64,000 nt of DNA from Oscillospiraceae bacterium. Its GTDB lineage: Bacteria > Bacillota > Clostridia > Oscillospirales > Ruminococcaceae. The translations under genes and the position numbers were made by a program. This document shows positions 9,240-18,000 of the stretch, piece after piece (the first letter of the stretch is position 1; each line of letters begins with the position of its first letter). The DNA lies in contig CABIZB010000001.1 of the NCBI GenBank assembly GCA_902363145.1, positions 186,001 to 250,000 of the forward strand, read 5' to 3'. Under the pieces are notes generated by a model that was not told where the DNA came from, did no database searches, and worked only from the letters and a program-made list of their open reading frames with translations.

Positions 9240-10508
9240 TTATGAGATGCGGTAAACGCCGCCCTCGGCAGTTACCGTTCCCATTATTTCAAGCTCTGTA
9301 AGAGCTGTAAGAATGTCGTCGATATTTTCGGATATCTCCCGTGCAATATCGTCCGCACGCATGGGTGCAGCGTTTATTGCCGTAAGTATTTTTCTTTGGA
9401 TATCATCACCGCCTGCCGCTTCTATTTCCTCTTCGGAAAGCGATTTGGGATTATCCTCAGGCTCAGCTTCCGCAGGCATTTCGGGCTTGGACTTTGCAGG
9501 CTTCTTATCCTTTTTATCATTTTCCTGCTGCCTGTTTGCCGCCTCAAAAGCGTCATCGCAGAAACGGTTGAGGGCTTCTATCTTCTCGAAGATGCGTTCA
9601 TTTTCGACTATTGTATGCGGTATATTCATACAGTATTCGCTGAAAATGTCCCTGGCACCCATAAGCGGAACAGCGCCCTCACGGATAAGCTCCGTGTTTC
9701 CCTTGTACCTCTGGTCAAATATGTCGCAGGGCGGAACGGCAAACACCGTTTTTCCCTGAGATGTGGCGTGTGAGGCGGAGTTCAGCGAGCCGCTTCTTTC
9801 TCCCGCTTCAATGACCGCCACCGACATGGACAGCCCCGCAAGTATTCGGTTTCTTTTAATGAAATTCGGCTGTGCGGGAAATGTTCCGGGAACACATTCG
9901 GTGATGAGCGCTCCGTTTTCAATAACAGCGTCACGGTACTTGGAGTTTGGCTTGGGATAATCGTAATCTATTCCCGCACCCAGCACGGCATAGGTCTTTG
10001 CACCGCTTTCGATGGCATGGGTATGAGCGCAGATGTCGATGCCCTCGGCAAATCCGCTTATAATATCAAAGCCCTGCCTGCCAAGAACTCGGGCAATGCC
10101 CGCCGCAACCTTAAGGCTGTATTCGGAAGCCTTTCTTGCTCCGACTATTCCTATGCTCAGCCTGTCGTCTATCCCCGAGATATCGCCCCTGTAAAAAAGA
10201 ACGGCAGGGGGAGCATAAATGTGCCGCAGCCTGTCGGGATAAAGCTCCTCGTCTCTTGTGACTATCCGGATATTTTTCTTGGAGCAGAATTCCATTATTT
10301 TTTCCGCAGCGGAAAGGGTAACGTCGTTTGCAGCCCTCACAGCTTCATTCGGAAGTCCCTTTGCGCCGTCTTTGAATGCGCAGTAAAGCTCTTCGCCGCT
10401 GTCAAAGCGCTCGGAAAGCTCCGCAAGCAGCCGTGAGCCTGCACCGAAAGCAGCCACTGACCATATTCTGTAAAGCCTGCTGTAATAAGCGGTATCGGAA
10501 GCGTTCAT
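9240..10508 (-). CDS. dprA: DNA-processing protein DprA
   Basis: DprA protects incoming single-stranded DNA and loads RecA in transformation. The Rossmann-like core is clear: GIVGARKASEYS, then DIISGFAEGIDICAHTHA and AVLGAGIDYDYPKPN, followed by PGTFPAQPNFIKRNRILAGL. A charged linker (about residues 325-355, rich in K, E and P) leads to a winged-helix DprA C-terminal domain. Length 422 is at the long end because of that linker. The ribosome binding site AAAAGGAG precedes the ATG at 10508. No other competence genes occur in the window, so DNA uptake cannot be inferred. Confidence 0.94.
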   Translation of the reverse strand: MNASDTAYYSRLYRIWSVAAFGAGSRLLAELSERFDSGEELYCAFKDGAKGLPNEAVRAANDVTLSAAEKIMEFCSKKNIRIVTRDEELYPDRLRHIYAPPAVLFYRGDISGIDDRLSIGIVGARKASEYSLKVAAGIARVLGRQGFDIISGFAEGIDICAHTHAIESGAKTYAVLGAGIDYDYPKPNSKYRDAVIENGALITECVPGTFPAQPNFIKRNRILAGLSMSVAVIEAGERSGSLNSASHATSQGKTVFAVPPCDIFDQRYKGNTELIREGAVPLMGARDIFSEYCMNIPHTIVENERIFEKIEALNRFCDDAFEAANRQQENDKKDKKPAKSKPEMPAEAEPEDNPKSLSEEEIEAAGGDDIQRKILTAINAAPMRADDIAREISENIDDILTALTELEIMGTVTAEGGVYRIS

Positions 10509-10527
10509 ATCCTGACTCCTTTTCAGC

Positions 10528-11334
10528 TTACGCCTTTGACAGCTCCCACATGATTATTCCCGCAGCCATGGCGGCGTTAAGGGAATTTATGGTGCCGTGC
10601 ATTTTTATTGTAAGAGGTACATCTGCCAGTGCCGAGTGTTCACGGGGGAGACCGTTGCCCTCGTTTCCTATCATAACTGCGCCGCCCTTTGAAAAATCGC
10701 ATTCTGTGAGAGAAACGGCGCTGCTGTCGATAACAGCCGCATAAACTGCAATACCCGCATTTTTCAGGTTCAGCACTGCATTGCCAATATCATCGTCAAT
10801 GATATTCACACGCATAAGGCTGCCCATAGCCGAGCGGACAGTCTTTGGGTTATAAACATCGCAGCAGTTGCAGGTGATTATTGCGTCAATTCCGCAGGCA
10901 TCGGCAGTCCTTAGCATAGTTCCCATATTTCCGGGGTCCTGGATATTATCCAGAATGATATATTTTCCGCCTGACTTCATTTCTGCATACTGAGCTGCAT
11001 TGTCGGACTTGGGCATTCTGCATATGGCAAATATTCCCTGAGACATCTGCGTATCCGAAAGCGATGCCGCCAGCTCGTCCGATATCATCGAAAACGTTTT
11101 TTTATTATACTTTGAAAAAAGAAGCTCCAGAGCTTCACTGTATTTTTTCAGGGCGTTTTCGGTAAAGAAAACACAGTGAAGCTCTATAGCTTCTGCGGCT
11201 GCGTCGGCGGTGAGACGTGCGCCCTCAACGGTAAAAAGCTGCTCTTTCCTGCGGAGCTTTTTATCGGCGCTGAGCCTTTTGTAAAGCTTTATCTTCTCAT
11301 TGTCTGCCGAGGATATAAAAGTAAAGTCAGTCAT
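10528..11334 (-). CDS. TrmH/SpoU family RNA 2'-O-methyltransferase
   Basis: A knotted (SPOUT) methyltransferase acting on rRNA or tRNA ribose. The N-terminal part (about residues 1-95) has the substrate-binding domain with EQLFTVEGARL, and the catalytic part shows the three SpoU motifs: ILDNIQDPGNMGTMLRTADA, MIGNEGNGLP and IKMHGTINSLNAAMAAGI. The ATG at 11334 is chosen since GAGG lies six bases before it; an upstream in-frame ATG lacks one. Length is 268 residues. It is the first gene after the rplT terminator and the first in the run to smc. The modified nucleotide cannot be told from sequence. Confidence 0.92.
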   Translation of the reverse strand: MTDFTFISSADNEKIKLYKRLSADKKLRRKEQLFTVEGARLTADAAAEAIELHCVFFTENALKKYSEALELLFSKYNKKTFSMISDELAASLSDTQMSQGIFAICRMPKSDNAAQYAEMKSGGKYIILDNIQDPGNMGTMLRTADACGIDAIITCNCCDVYNPKTVRSAMGSLMRVNIIDDDIGNAVLNLKNAGIAVYAAVIDSSAVSLTECDFSKGGAVMIGNEGNGLPREHSALADVPLTIKMHGTINSLNAAMAAGIIMWELSKA

Positions 11335-11353
11335 AAATACCTCTATTTTAAAC

Positions 11354-11394
11354 AAAAAGCTGTATCACATAGACATACGCCTTTGTGATACAGC
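11354..11394 (-). terminator. Intrinsic terminator of infC-rpmI-rplT
   Basis: On the minus strand an inverted repeat, GCTGTATCACA and its complement TGTGATACAGC, spans 11359-11394 and is followed by a run of T (positions 11358-11354). It lies 14 bases after the rplT stop codon and 20 bases before the methyltransferase start. Confidence 0.85.
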
Positions 11395-11407
11395 CTGTTT
11401 ACGAAAA

Positions 11408-11761
11408 TTAAAGAGCAGCCTTAGCCTTTTCAGTAAGTGCTGTGAAACCTGCTGCGTCGTTGATAGCGATTTCGGAAAGCATCTTTCTGTTGAGAGTGAT
11501 GCCAGCCTTCTTGAGACCGTTCATGAATGTAGAATAGTTCATGCCGTTCATCTTGCAAGCAGCGGAAATTCTGGTGATCCAGAGCTGTCTGAAATCACGC
11601 TTCTTGAGGCGTCTGCCGATGTAAGCGTAATTGCCGGACTTCATTACGGCTTCCTTAGCCATCTTGAAATGCTTGCTCTTTGCGCCCCAGTAACCCTTGG
11701 CAAGCTTTAATGTTTTATTTCTTCTCTTGCGAGTAGCCATTGCTCCCTTAACACGAGCCAT
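11408..11761 (-). CDS. rplT: 50S ribosomal protein L20
   Basis: L20 is an early assembly protein of the large subunit and, in Bacillus, the repressor of its own operon through binding to the leader. The 117-residue sequence begins [29 protein letters not shown], nearly identical to the family consensus, and contains [21 protein letters not shown]. It is the last gene of infC-rpmI-rplT, 59 bases after rpmI, and is followed by a strong terminator. Confidence 0.98.
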   Translation of the reverse strand: MARVKGAMATRKRRNKTLKLAKGYWGAKSKHFKMAKEAVMKSGNYAYIGRRLKKRDFRQLWITRISAACKMNGMNYSTFMNGLKKAGITLNRKMLSEIAINDAAGFTALTEKAKAAL

Positions 11762-11820
11762 ATTATTATACCTCCAAATGTATTATTGAATCTTCTGAAA
11801 TATAACGCCGGTGCCGCCTA

Positions 11821-12018
11821 TTATTTGTAAGGCATAAGCTCTCTGAGAGTAGCTGCGTTTGCGGAACCTGCAACGCCCATGTTACGGGCAATTCTCTTGC
11901 GCTTGTGGTCCTTCTGAGTAAGTCTGTGTCTCTTGTTGGTCTTCTGATACTTAACAAGACCGTTCTTGGTGAGCTTGAAACGCTTCTTAGCGCCGGAATG
12001 AGTCTTCTGCTTTGGCAT
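11821..12018 (-). CDS. rpmI: 50S ribosomal protein L35
   Basis: A 65-residue basic protein of the large subunit. It starts MPKQKTHSGAKKRFKLT, the usual signature, and is rich in lysine and arginine throughout. It lies between infC and rplT in the standard order, with a GGAGG-type ribosome binding site just upstream. Confidence 0.98.
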   Translation of the reverse strand: MPKQKTHSGAKKRFKLTKNGLVKYQKTNKRHRLTQKDHKRKRIARNMGVAGSANAATLRELMPYK

Positions 12019-12063
12019 GGAAATATCCTCCCTTTTATTTTTACAGTATGATTTGAACAGCGG

Positions 12064-12591
12064 TTACTTGGAAGCCTTGGGGGAAACGAACATAACCAGC
12101 GCTCTTCCCTCCATTTTAGGCGGCTTCTCAACGGTGCCTGCCTCGGCACAAGCTTCCTTGAACTTGTCAAGAAGCTCTTCGCCAAGCTGAGGATGTGCAA
12201 TGGCACGCTTGCGGAAGCGAACGGAAACCTTGATCTTATCTCCGCCCTTCAGGAACTTGACTGCCTGAGCGGTTTTTGTATCAAAGTCATGGGTATCAAT
12301 GGTGGAGAACATTCTGATCTCCTTGATATCAACGACCTTCTGATTTTTTCTTGCTTCCTTTTCACGCTTAGCCTGTTCAAAGCAATATTTGCCGTAATCC
12401 ATGATCTTGCATACAGGCGGAACAGCCTGAGGCGCAATTTTTACCAGATCCAGATCCTTTTCTGCCGCAAGCTTCTGAGCGTCCCTTGCGGACATAAGAC
12501 CGAGCTGACTTCCGTCGGCACCGATTACTCTGATTTCCTTGTCACGGATTTCTTCATTGATTTGAAGCTCCTTGCTATCCTTGTTAGCTAT
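12064..12591 (-). CDS. infC: Translation initiation factor IF-3, apparent AUA start
   Basis: IF-3 keeps ribosomal subunits apart and checks the start codon. The core is unmistakable (LQINEEIRDKEIRVIGADG, KPP/VPPVCKIMDYGKY, and HPQLGEELLDKF). No ATG start exists in frame. A TTG at 12606 and a GTG at 12600 have no ribosome binding site at a usable distance, whereas GGGGGTG, a near-perfect Shine-Dalgarno, ends six bases before an ATA at 12591, giving a protein that begins M(I)ANKDSKELQINEEIRD. A second SD (AAGGAG) lies six bases before an ATC at 12561. Non-AUG starts that IF-3 itself rejects are the known basis of infC autocontrol in E. coli (AUU). The family identity is certain; the start codon is an inference. 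Confidence 0.93.
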   Translation of the reverse strand: MANKDSKELQINEEIRDKEIRVIGADGSQLGLMSARDAQKLAAEKDLDLVKIAPQAVPPVCKIMDYGKYCFEQAKREKEARKNQKVVDIKEIRMFSTIDTHDFDTKTAQAVKFLKGGDKIKVSVRFRKRAIAHPQLGEELLDKFKEACAEAGTVEKPPKMEGRALVMFVSPKASK

Positions 12592-12785
12592 GGCGAGCAC
12601 CCCCAAAATATCAAATTAAACTATAAATGAATGTGAAATAAAAAACGGCAGAGCATAAGCTCCGCCGATAATCTCAAAACCACTCCGCACACATATCATA
12701 CGCCTGCGGAATAAATTCGTAATTATTGACCGTAACGTGCCATTGCAGTACGGTGAGAACGGAAGCTCTGCTTTATTTTTCGTAC
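12592..12785 (-). promoter_or_regulatory. infC operon leader with terminator/antiterminator
   Basis: About 190 bases of leader lie between the predicted transcription start and infC. A terminator hairpin, CGGCGGAGC-TTAT-GCTCTGCCG on the minus strand (12667-12646), is followed by an AT-rich run TTTTTTATTT. Near the 5' end of the leader the heptamer GCAGAGC (12771-12765) is fully complementary to the GCTCTGC of the terminator's 3' arm, so an alternative pairing could open the terminator. This layout matches L20-controlled leaders of the Bacillus infC operon in principle; the detailed consensus was not checked. Confidence 0.7.
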
Positions 12786-12791
12786 TTAGGT

Positions 12792-12820
12792 ATTATATCA
12801 TGCGCATATGCTTTTGTCAA
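12792..12820 (-). promoter_or_regulatory. Promoter of infC operon
   Basis: On the minus strand TTGACA (12820-12815), a 17-base spacer and TATAAT (12797-12792) form a perfect sigma-A promoter with a TG-containing extended region. Transcription should begin near 12785. The stretch from 12821 to the stop codon of the gene at 12975 shows no gene and no clear terminator. Confidence 0.9.
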
Positions 12821-12974
12821 TATGATATCATAAGTTTGTATGATATGACAACTTGAAAGCGATTTTAAATCTTGTTGTGCACATATTGTACAAAAGGAAA
12901 GTGTTTTGAGCGCTTAGCGGATACCCCGTCCGAAACGTGTTATGCGTGTTTCTCTGTTGTAAAAGCCCTTACAT

Positions 12975-13469
12975 TTATCTGTAAAATCTTTGCAGATACT
13001 CTTCCTCTGTCAGAGTTTTGGGGGCTTTATTGCCGCTTCGGGCATTGAAACGGAGCCTGCCGCTGTTGAACACCGCATAATAGCAGTCGGGTGACATTCC
13101 CTGAAGTGACAATATCTGCTTTAAATATTCCTCGTCAGCGTTCAGCCGTTCCAGACTTTTTTTCAGACGGCCCAGCGCATATTTGCTTTTTTGAAGCTCT
13201 GCTTTCCATGTCCCCGCATATCCGTTTGCAGCTGCCATAAATGCTTTTTCGGGAGGCAGCAGCGCTATTTCTGCTGCAAGAGGATCGTGGACAATGTTTC
13301 CGCAGCTCGGGCAGCGTATCAGCAGGGGAGAGTCAACACTTCTTTCTTCGATATGTTCAGGATATCTTTTTATTGCGTGTTTGCATCGGGGACAGGTGCA
13401 TACCTTGTTTTTATTTGCATTCCTTAGCGATTTGCATATAACAGAAGTTACAATGCTTACGATGCCCAT
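12975..13469 (-). CDS. Unknown protein with zinc-ribbon
   Basis: Not recognised. The 164-residue product has two CxxC pairs, CPRC and CPSC, about 27 residues apart near the N-terminus (roughly residues 26-55), which should fold as a zinc ribbon. The middle (about 85-125) is a predicted helix rich in K, L and E, and the C-terminus ends with LTEEEYLQRFYR. GAGGAG eight bases before the ATG at 13469 supports that start; an upstream GTG overlaps the previous stop. It is last in a row of small minus-strand genes after addA and lies upstream of the infC promoter. Confidence 0.6.
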   Translation of the reverse strand: MGIVSIVTSVICKSLRNANKNKVCTCPRCKHAIKRYPEHIEERSVDSPLLIRCPSCGNIVHDPLAAEIALLPPEKAFMAAANGYAGTWKAELQKSKYALGRLKKSLERLNADEEYLKQILSLQGMSPDCYYAVFNSGRLRFNARSGNKAPKTLTEEEYLQRFYR

Positions 13470-13474
13470 GCTGT

Positions 13475-13993
13475 TCACTCCTCAAATTTATCATTCCTGA
13501 TGTATCCCTTTGCCTTTTCGGGGCAAGTTTCCGCCAGATATCTGTACATATTCAGCAGAGGAACATTGCAGTTTGTGATATTGTCAAGCTTTGAAAGTAT
13601 ATCCTCAGTGTCTATGTAATCACTGAAATCATACTCTCTGTTGTCGAAAGTCTTTACACAGAGAATAATTCTGCCCAGATGTGAATACCGCTGATTTTCC
13701 CTGCCGTATGAATGCCACACCGCTTTGATATCGCTGATAGCAATGGAATTTTTTACCCACAGATAGTTAAAATCAAGCTTTTCACCGTTACAGCTGAGTG
13801 TGGCTTTGGGGAAGTGCATAAGCACGCTTGATATTGCTGTCGGCGCAATAAATGCTGCAAATGCTGCGATACGCGATGCTGTTATATTGCCCGATGCCGC
13901 ACAGGCAGGCACAGCAATAAAAGCTACAGCCATTGATATCGGTATGGCGGCGTAATCATAATTAAACGGGTGATGTGTTATTTTTATTGTCAT
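13475..13993 (-). CDS. Small membrane protein, paralog of the gene at 14008
   Basis: A 172-residue protein with two hydrophobic segments at about residues 16-58 and a soluble beta-rich C-terminal half. Its last part, LLNMYRYLAETCPEKAKGYIRN, matches LIQLYRFLAERLPDKAKGYV of the adjacent upstream gene, and the N-termini share the I(T/N)YHP-(F/V)N start, so the two are a tandem duplication. The two-helix plus beta layout also resembles the YcxB-like proteins at 3810-5778. Function is unknown. Confidence 0.55.
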   Translation of the reverse strand: MTIKITHHPFNYDYAAIPISMAVAFIAVPACAASGNITASRIAAFAAFIAPTAISSVLMHFPKATLSCNGEKLDFNYLWVKNSIAISDIKAVWHSYGRENQRYSHLGRIILCVKTFDNREYDFSDYIDTEDILSKLDNITNCNVPLLNMYRYLAETCPEKAKGYIRNDKFEE

Positions 13994-14007
13994 ATTTGAA
14001 ATGTACC

Positions 14008-14538
14008 TTATATATCAGCCTCATTTTTCTCCTGCTTTACATATCCCTTTGCTTTATCGGGCAAACGTTCTGCAAGGAAGCGGTAAAGCTGTATGAGCGG
14101 GATATTTGTCTCACCGTCTGCATCAAGTGCGGCGACAAAGCTTTCTGTTGATAAAGAATCATTTAACTGATGTACTGTTCCGTCATTTGTTTTTATGGTG
14201 AGCAAAAGCCTCTGTTCGGCGTATCTGCCGTGATGCTCGATACAAACGGAATAGCTTATCTCCAGGACATCTGAAAGCATGATAACGCTGTCCTTATTCA
14301 AATAGCGCCGGCACAGCTTTTCGTCATTCGCATACACCACAGCTTTTGCGCTTGAAAGAACTCCTGCCACTACAGCCGTAAGTATCACTGCAACAAGACC
14401 CAATAAGAGCAGTGAAAACGAATCTGAATATGATGCGAGCCAAAAACACGGAACTGCAAAAAGGAGCATTATCCACAGAGCTATTTGCATAAAGTTCACA
14501 GGGTGATAGTTTATCTTTACCTTGATGCTGTTATCCAT
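14008..14538 (-). CDS. Small membrane protein, paralog of the gene at 13475
   Basis: A 176-residue protein beginning MDNSIKVKINYHPVNF, with two transmembrane helices at about residues 17-34 and 40-60, then a soluble domain (KLCRRYLNKDSVIMLSDVLEIS and the LLLTIKTNDGTVHQL strand) and a final helix LYRFLAERLPDKAKGY. It precedes its paralog by 14 bases and follows the membrane HTH gene by 28 bases. Homology to known families is not clear beyond a YcxB-like layout. Confidence 0.55.
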   Translation of the reverse strand: MDNSIKVKINYHPVNFMQIALWIMLLFAVPCFWLASYSDSFSLLLLGLVAVILTAVVAGVLSSAKAVVYANDEKLCRRYLNKDSVIMLSDVLEISYSVCIEHHGRYAEQRLLLTIKTNDGTVHQLNDSLSTESFVAALDADGETNIPLIQLYRFLAERLPDKAKGYVKQEKNEADI

Positions 14539-14566
14539 ATGTCCCTCCCGTAAAGGGTACGCCGTG

Positions 14567-14986
14567 TTATTCCTCAGATGCGGAAGAATTGTTGCTGGTC
14601 ATGGTATCATAAGCCTTCTGACCGAAGAATTTATCCAACTGATCTACGGAAATAGTGTAACCGCTTGAGGTCTTTACGTACTGCTCGATCTCTCCCTTTG
14701 TGATGGCAGCCTTTATCTCCTCAACAGGCATATTGAGGTAAGCGGCAGCCTCGGTCTCGGTGAGATACTTCTTGTCCGCAGTGCTGCTTACGGTAAGGTT
14801 GGAGGGAGAAGCATAGCTTGATGCAAAGGTCTGAGCCTCCACAGCTGCGGTAAGCTTCTTTACGGAGCCTGCTACCGTTGAGCCTGCGATGATGATGCAC
14901 ACGCCCAGCACTACTGATCCCAGCAGTGAACCCAGTGCGTTGTTGGGCTTAGGAGCGGGCTTGCGTCGGTTAGGTGTCTGTTCCAT
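14567..14986 (-). CDS. Membrane-anchored excisionase-fold (helix-turn-helix) protein
   Basis: The 139-residue product has a basic N-terminus with RRK, one transmembrane helix (about residues 16-42), a serine-rich linker and then a domain that reads KKYLTETEAAAYLNMPVEEI and ends ISVDQLDKFF, the pattern of MerR/excisionase winged helices. The positive charges before the helix predict that the N-terminus is inside, which would put the HTH-like domain outside the cell, where it could not bind chromosomal DNA; it may instead bind peptide or glycan. Start at 14986 follows an AAGGA site. It lies 16 bases after addA. Role unknown. Confidence 0.6.
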   Translation of the reverse strand: MEQTPNRRKPAPKPNNALGSLLGSVVLGVCIIIAGSTVAGSVKKLTAAVEAQTFASSYASPSNLTVSSTADKKYLTETEAAAYLNMPVEEIKAAITKGEIEQYVKTSSGYTISVDQLDKFFGQKAYDTMTSNNSSASEE

Positions 14987-15001
14987 TAAAATCAGTCCTT
15001 T

Positions 15002-18000
15002 TTATTTTAATTCAATGCCAATGGCCTTGCCAAGTGAAAACGAATATAGGCAGCCCTCGCTTATCTTTTCCCCGAATATCATCGAAAGAGCACGGGCATA
15101 AAGCGAAAGCTGGCGGGAATACCTTTCACGGAGTATATCCTCGGTAACTCGGCGGTCGGTCTTGTAGTCCAGAAGCACGTATTTTCCGCCTTCTCTGAAC
15201 ACACAGTCTGCAACGCCCTGAAGCATTCCCTCGGTACTATTATAAACCATTAAATCACTATCGTCAAGGTTTAAGTCGGAAATTTTAACCAGAAATTTCT
15301 TTTCTCTGTATATTTCATCGGCATTCATCATTCTTCCGCAAAGCCCGCTGTTCAAAAAGCCGCTTATCATGCTGCTGTCGGCACATTCCGCCTGGATCTT
15401 CGTCAGCAGTCCCAGCGAGCAGAGCCGTTGGGCTTCCTTGGCAATGGCATTGTCGGGAGAAGCTTTCTCGGCGTACAGCTTTTTAAGGTCTGCATACTGC
15501 ATGAACGCATGAACGGCAGTTCCTGCGGCAGCTGCGGATATTCCCTGAGGTCTGCTTTTGTCCTTGGTGAAAATTGCTTTCGGGGGAATAAGATGCTTTT
15601 CGGCGATCTCGCTGACGGTTATCTTTGAAGCGGTGTTTGCGAGGGTAAGGTCATATTCATGGGACATAAGGCTGCGGAAAAGCTCAGCACGCTCGGGGGA
15701 ATATTCCGCCTGCTTTGTTTCGCTTTCCTCTGCCGCTTCCGCCTCGGAAAGCTCTGCCCCGGTCATTACCATGTCACAGCTTCCAAGAGAATACACATCG
15801 TCATGCTTTTTGAAAAGCCCTATGGCTGCGTCAAGCCAGTCCGCCATGGAAATTCCTGCGCTGACAGCTTCCTCCTGACGGATCTTTCCGCTTTCCAGCA
15901 AGCCCATTATCTCCTCACGGTGCTTTGCGGATTTTTCATCGGTACGTCTTGTTATGAACAGCTTGTTTTTCGCTCTTGTGAGGGCAACGTAAAGGAGCAT
16001 CATTTCCTCATCACGCTGATTTTTCTCCATGATAAGGCTTAGCGCACGCCTTGGAAATGACTCATACGCCGTGAGACGTGACGGGTCGCTTATCTTGAAA
16101 GCAGTGCCGTAATCGGATACAAACACCATGCGCTGATTTTTGTCAGTAAGGTTGAATTTTGTCCAGCTGCGGCAGAGGAATATGAACGGATATTCCAGTC
16201 CCTTTGACTTGTGGATAGTCTTTACCGAGACAGCTTCCTCGGAGGATACGGCAGCAGATGCCGCCGCAAAATCCTTGCTGCTGTCCAGCATATTGTTTAT
16301 CCTGCGGACAAATCCGCTGAGACCGCCTGTGCCGTTCTTGTCATAGTCTGCGGCATAAACGGGCAGCAGCCGCAGATTGGCTTTCTTTTTAAGGCTGTCC
16401 TTGTAAATGCTTATGACGGACATAAAATCCGTCTTGTCGTAGATAAATCCGATAAGCTCCTCAACGCTGTGGGCAGCGGCATATTCTCTCAGCGTGCCGA
16501 AAACGGTGAGAAATTCATCGCACTGCTTTTTCAGAGCCGCAGATGTGCCCTTGCCCGAGCTTACCGCCGTAATATCAGCAAAAACGGAAGAGCTTCTCAG
16601 CGATCGGATATTTGCCATATCCTCAGCGGAAAACATGAACATGGGTGACATGAGCACCGCCGCCATAGGAATATCCAGCGTTGGGTTATCTATGCACCTG
16701 AGCAGGTTTATGAGCACGGATATCTCCCTTGCCTCCAGATAGCTTTCCTCCGCAGCGCCCGATGCGCTTATACCCAGCTCCTCAAGGCAGCTTATGAACA
16801 TGGGAGCGGTGCTGGTGTTTCGTGTAAGGATACATATGTCCGAGGGGCGCACAGGGCGCTCGCCGTTTTTGTCGTGGAGCTTTCCGTTCTTTATAAGGTG
16901 GGCTATCTTTGCCGCCACGCACCTTGCTTCAATAAGGTCGATGCTGAGGCTGTCGCCGTTTTCGTCCTCGTCACTGCTGTCGATATCGGGCAGCTCTATT
17001 ATCTCGGTGGGGCCGAAATCGTCCTCGCAGGAAGCACCCTCGATAAGACTTTCATCATCGCCGTAATCAATGCCGCCGTTCTGCTTTGACATTATCACCC
17101 TGAAAACCGCATTGACAAACTCCACCACATGATGAGAGCTTCGGAAATTCCTGTTCAGCAGGATATATGCAGGCTCGCTGCCCTCCTCCGAATAGGGAAC
17201 GCTGTCGGCGATATTTTTCATAAAGATACGTGGGTCGGCACACCTGAAACGGTAAATGGACTGCTTTACATCGCCCACCGCAAAGAAATTCCTGCCCGGG
17301 ATCTCTGCCGTTCCGTCCTTGGATATCATTCTGAAAATAAGCTCCTGAACTGCCGTGGAGTCCTGAAACTCGTCGATCATCACGATGGAAAAATAGTCGG
17401 AAAGCTCCTTTGCCAGCGGTGATTTTTCAACAGTTCCGTCAGGCAGTCGGCTGCACAGCAGTGAGCAGGCTATCTGCTCAGCATCGGAGAAGCCCAGAGC
17501 GTTCTTTTCGTTTTTCAGTCTGCGTTCCTCAGCAAAAACGTCGTTCATCAGCCCGAACAGCTTTTCGCTTATCTCGGCGTGAATTATATAGTCGCTTCTG
17601 ATATCCTCATAGGTGAACTCTCCGCCGAACTTTTCAAAAGCCGCCTTGCAGGCATTTCTCTTGTCCTTGACCGAGTCAATGACAGTCTGGTCGAACTGTA
17701 TATCCATCTTTTTTCCGTCAGCATCCTTTGCGCTGCCCGAGGAATAGAAAGTCACCTTGTCAAATTTGACGGAGAATTTTCCCGTGAAAAGCTGCGATGG
17801 GTCGTCGGAAATGCAGTCGGCGGCTGACATGATGTTCGAGACCTCCGCACTGAAAATATCCATGTTTTTCTTTATCTTTGCAATGCCGCCGCAGTCGGAA
17901 CCGTATTCGTTCACAGCGTCCTCATATGCTTCCTCTTCAAGAGCGGCAGCGGCTTTCAGCTTCTTTACAACATAGTCGGTGTAAAGCTTGATAAGGCTGT

